Below are positions 63,360 through 64,000 of a DNA stretch of 64,000 bases, piece after piece. The stretch lies in assembly GCF_042675725.1 (NCBI RefSeq), contig NZ_JBHTJN010000001.1:124001-188000 (forward strand), in the 5' to 3' direction. The notes under the pieces are model-generated. The model worked only from the letters and a program-made list of their open reading frames with translations, was not told the DNA's origin and ran no database searches. The translations under genes and the position numbers were made by a program. Position 1 is the first letter of the stretch. Each line of letters opens with the position of its first letter. Source of the stretch: Seminibacterium arietis (GTDB lineage Bacteria; Pseudomonadota; Gammaproteobacteria; Enterobacterales; Pasteurellaceae).

Positions 63360-63650
63360 AAACATTTCTCCATAAAAATGGGTCATTATAAACCAATTAG
63401 CTTGTTTTACCGAGTTTTTTACAAACAAAGATGTATTATTCACTTATAATTTAATAAAAAATGCTTTTTCAGATTTAATCTGCAAAATATAGAGGTCTTC
63501 TTACAGCTAATAAAACAATATAACGTCTGAAAAATTTTACACATCAAGTGAAAATTGATGCAAATTCATTCTGATAAAAATATTTAACTATTTTGAATAG
63601 CCATATTTGATATAATCTCATTCTATAACTAATTGGAATTTATATTTATT

Positions 63651-64000
63651 ATGACAGAACAAACTTTTATTCTCGGAAAAGATGCAGCGTTAGAAGATAG
63701 TATCGCGAAATTTCAGCAAAAACTCACCGCACTTGGCTTTAATATCGAAGAAGTTTCTTGGTTAAACCCAGTACCAAACGTGTGGTCCGTACATATTCAT
63801 GATAAGGATTGTCCTCAGTGTTTTTCTAATGGTAAAGGAGCTAGTAAAAAAGCAGCTCTTGCATCTGCCTTAGGAGAATATTTTGAACGCCTTTCTACTA
63901 ACTATTTTTTTGCTGATTTTTATCTTGGGCAAGAAATTGCTAATGATGATTTTGTTCATTATCCATCAGAAAAATGGTTTCCTATTAAAGATGAAAGTGA
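63651..64000 (+). CDS. ycaO: YcaO, N-terminal part (cut by window end)
   Basis: The visible 116 codons match E. coli YcaO closely: MTEQTFILGKDAALEDSIAK, then EEVSWLNPVPNVWSVHIHD, FSNGKGASKKAALASALGEY and FERLSTNYFFADFYLGQEI. E. coli YcaO is linked to beta-methylthiolation of ribosomal protein S12 by RimO and to ATP-dependent YcaO chemistry. The gene runs past 64000. A -10-like TATAAT lies at 63611-63616. An uptake signal falls inside near 63727. Confidence 0.93.
   Translation, partial: MTEQTFILGKDAALEDSIAKFQQKLTALGFNIEEVSWLNPVPNVWSVHIHDKDCPQCFSNGKGASKKAALASALGEYFERLSTNYFFADFYLGQEIANDDFVHYPSEKWFPIKDES

Noticed and set aside
1..64000. CRISPR array, tRNA genes or complete insertion sequence
   Set aside because: No regularly spaced direct repeats, no cloverleaf with a T-loop motif, and no full transposase were seen on reading the window.

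Overview
The window is about 64 kb of an AT-rich gammaproteobacterial chromosome, almost certainly from the family Pasteurellaceae. The best evidence is the Haemophilus influenzae-type DNA uptake signal AAGTGCGGT and its complement ACCGCACTT, which I count by eye more than forty times in and between genes. Protein similarity and gene order (secDF, slt-trpR-mtgA, kdsD-kdsC, matP-ycbZ-fabA, mdh-argR, sapABCDF, mgsA-yccF-yccS) fit a Haemophilus/Pasteurella/Histophilus-like organism. I cannot name the species.

Layout. 1-4.8 kb: end of secD, secF, lytic transglycosylase slt, trpR and mtgA. 4.8-5.8 kb: a decayed mobile patch with a P2-type Ogr zinc-finger gene, an orphan 27-residue membrane peptide and scraps that look like phage and IS3-family ends. 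5.8-9 kb: pcp lipoprotein, yecM, argS, then an intergenic region that appears to encode a CRP-controlled small RNA. 9-15.1 kb: valS and holC, normally adjacent, are separated by a probable defence cargo (DUF262/DUF1524 nuclease-like protein and a Fic protein) flanked by uptake signals of the other Pasteurellaceae subtype. 15.4-25.3 kb: fumC, kdsC/kdsD, RNase P RNA, matP, Lon-like protease, fabA, mdh, argR and yfcH. 25.3-34.4 kb: tyrR, ycjF, ycjX and the sap operon. 34.4-46.3 kb: Sel1 protein, topA, sppA, ydjA-like nitroreductase, and a TonB-dependent receptor/PqqL protease pair with a Fur-like site. 46.7-48.2 kb: zinc-independent ribosomal proteins L31B and L36, and arcA. 48.2-56.4 kb: a six-gene unit of a Tat-exported peptide/nickel-type ABC transporter (with a fused permease-ATPase) plus a fumarate reductase-like flavoprotein and an SGNH hydrolase. 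56.4-64 kb: yccT, mgsA, yccF, yccS, smrB, an NfsA-like nitroreductase, usg, phnA/yjdM and the start of ycaO.

Most of the window is conserved housekeeping. The parts that deserve attention are the transporter/flavoprotein/hydrolase operon, the cargo between holC and valS, the CRP-controlled small RNA candidate, and the receptor-protease pair, which resembles host-protein iron piracy systems. Several regulatory sites could be read directly: a perfect TyrR box at tyrR, a FadR-like operator at fabA, an ARG box at argR, CRP sites near 8.88 and 56.14 kb, and a Fur-like box at 46.3 kb. No tRNA, CRISPR array or intact insertion sequence was seen.
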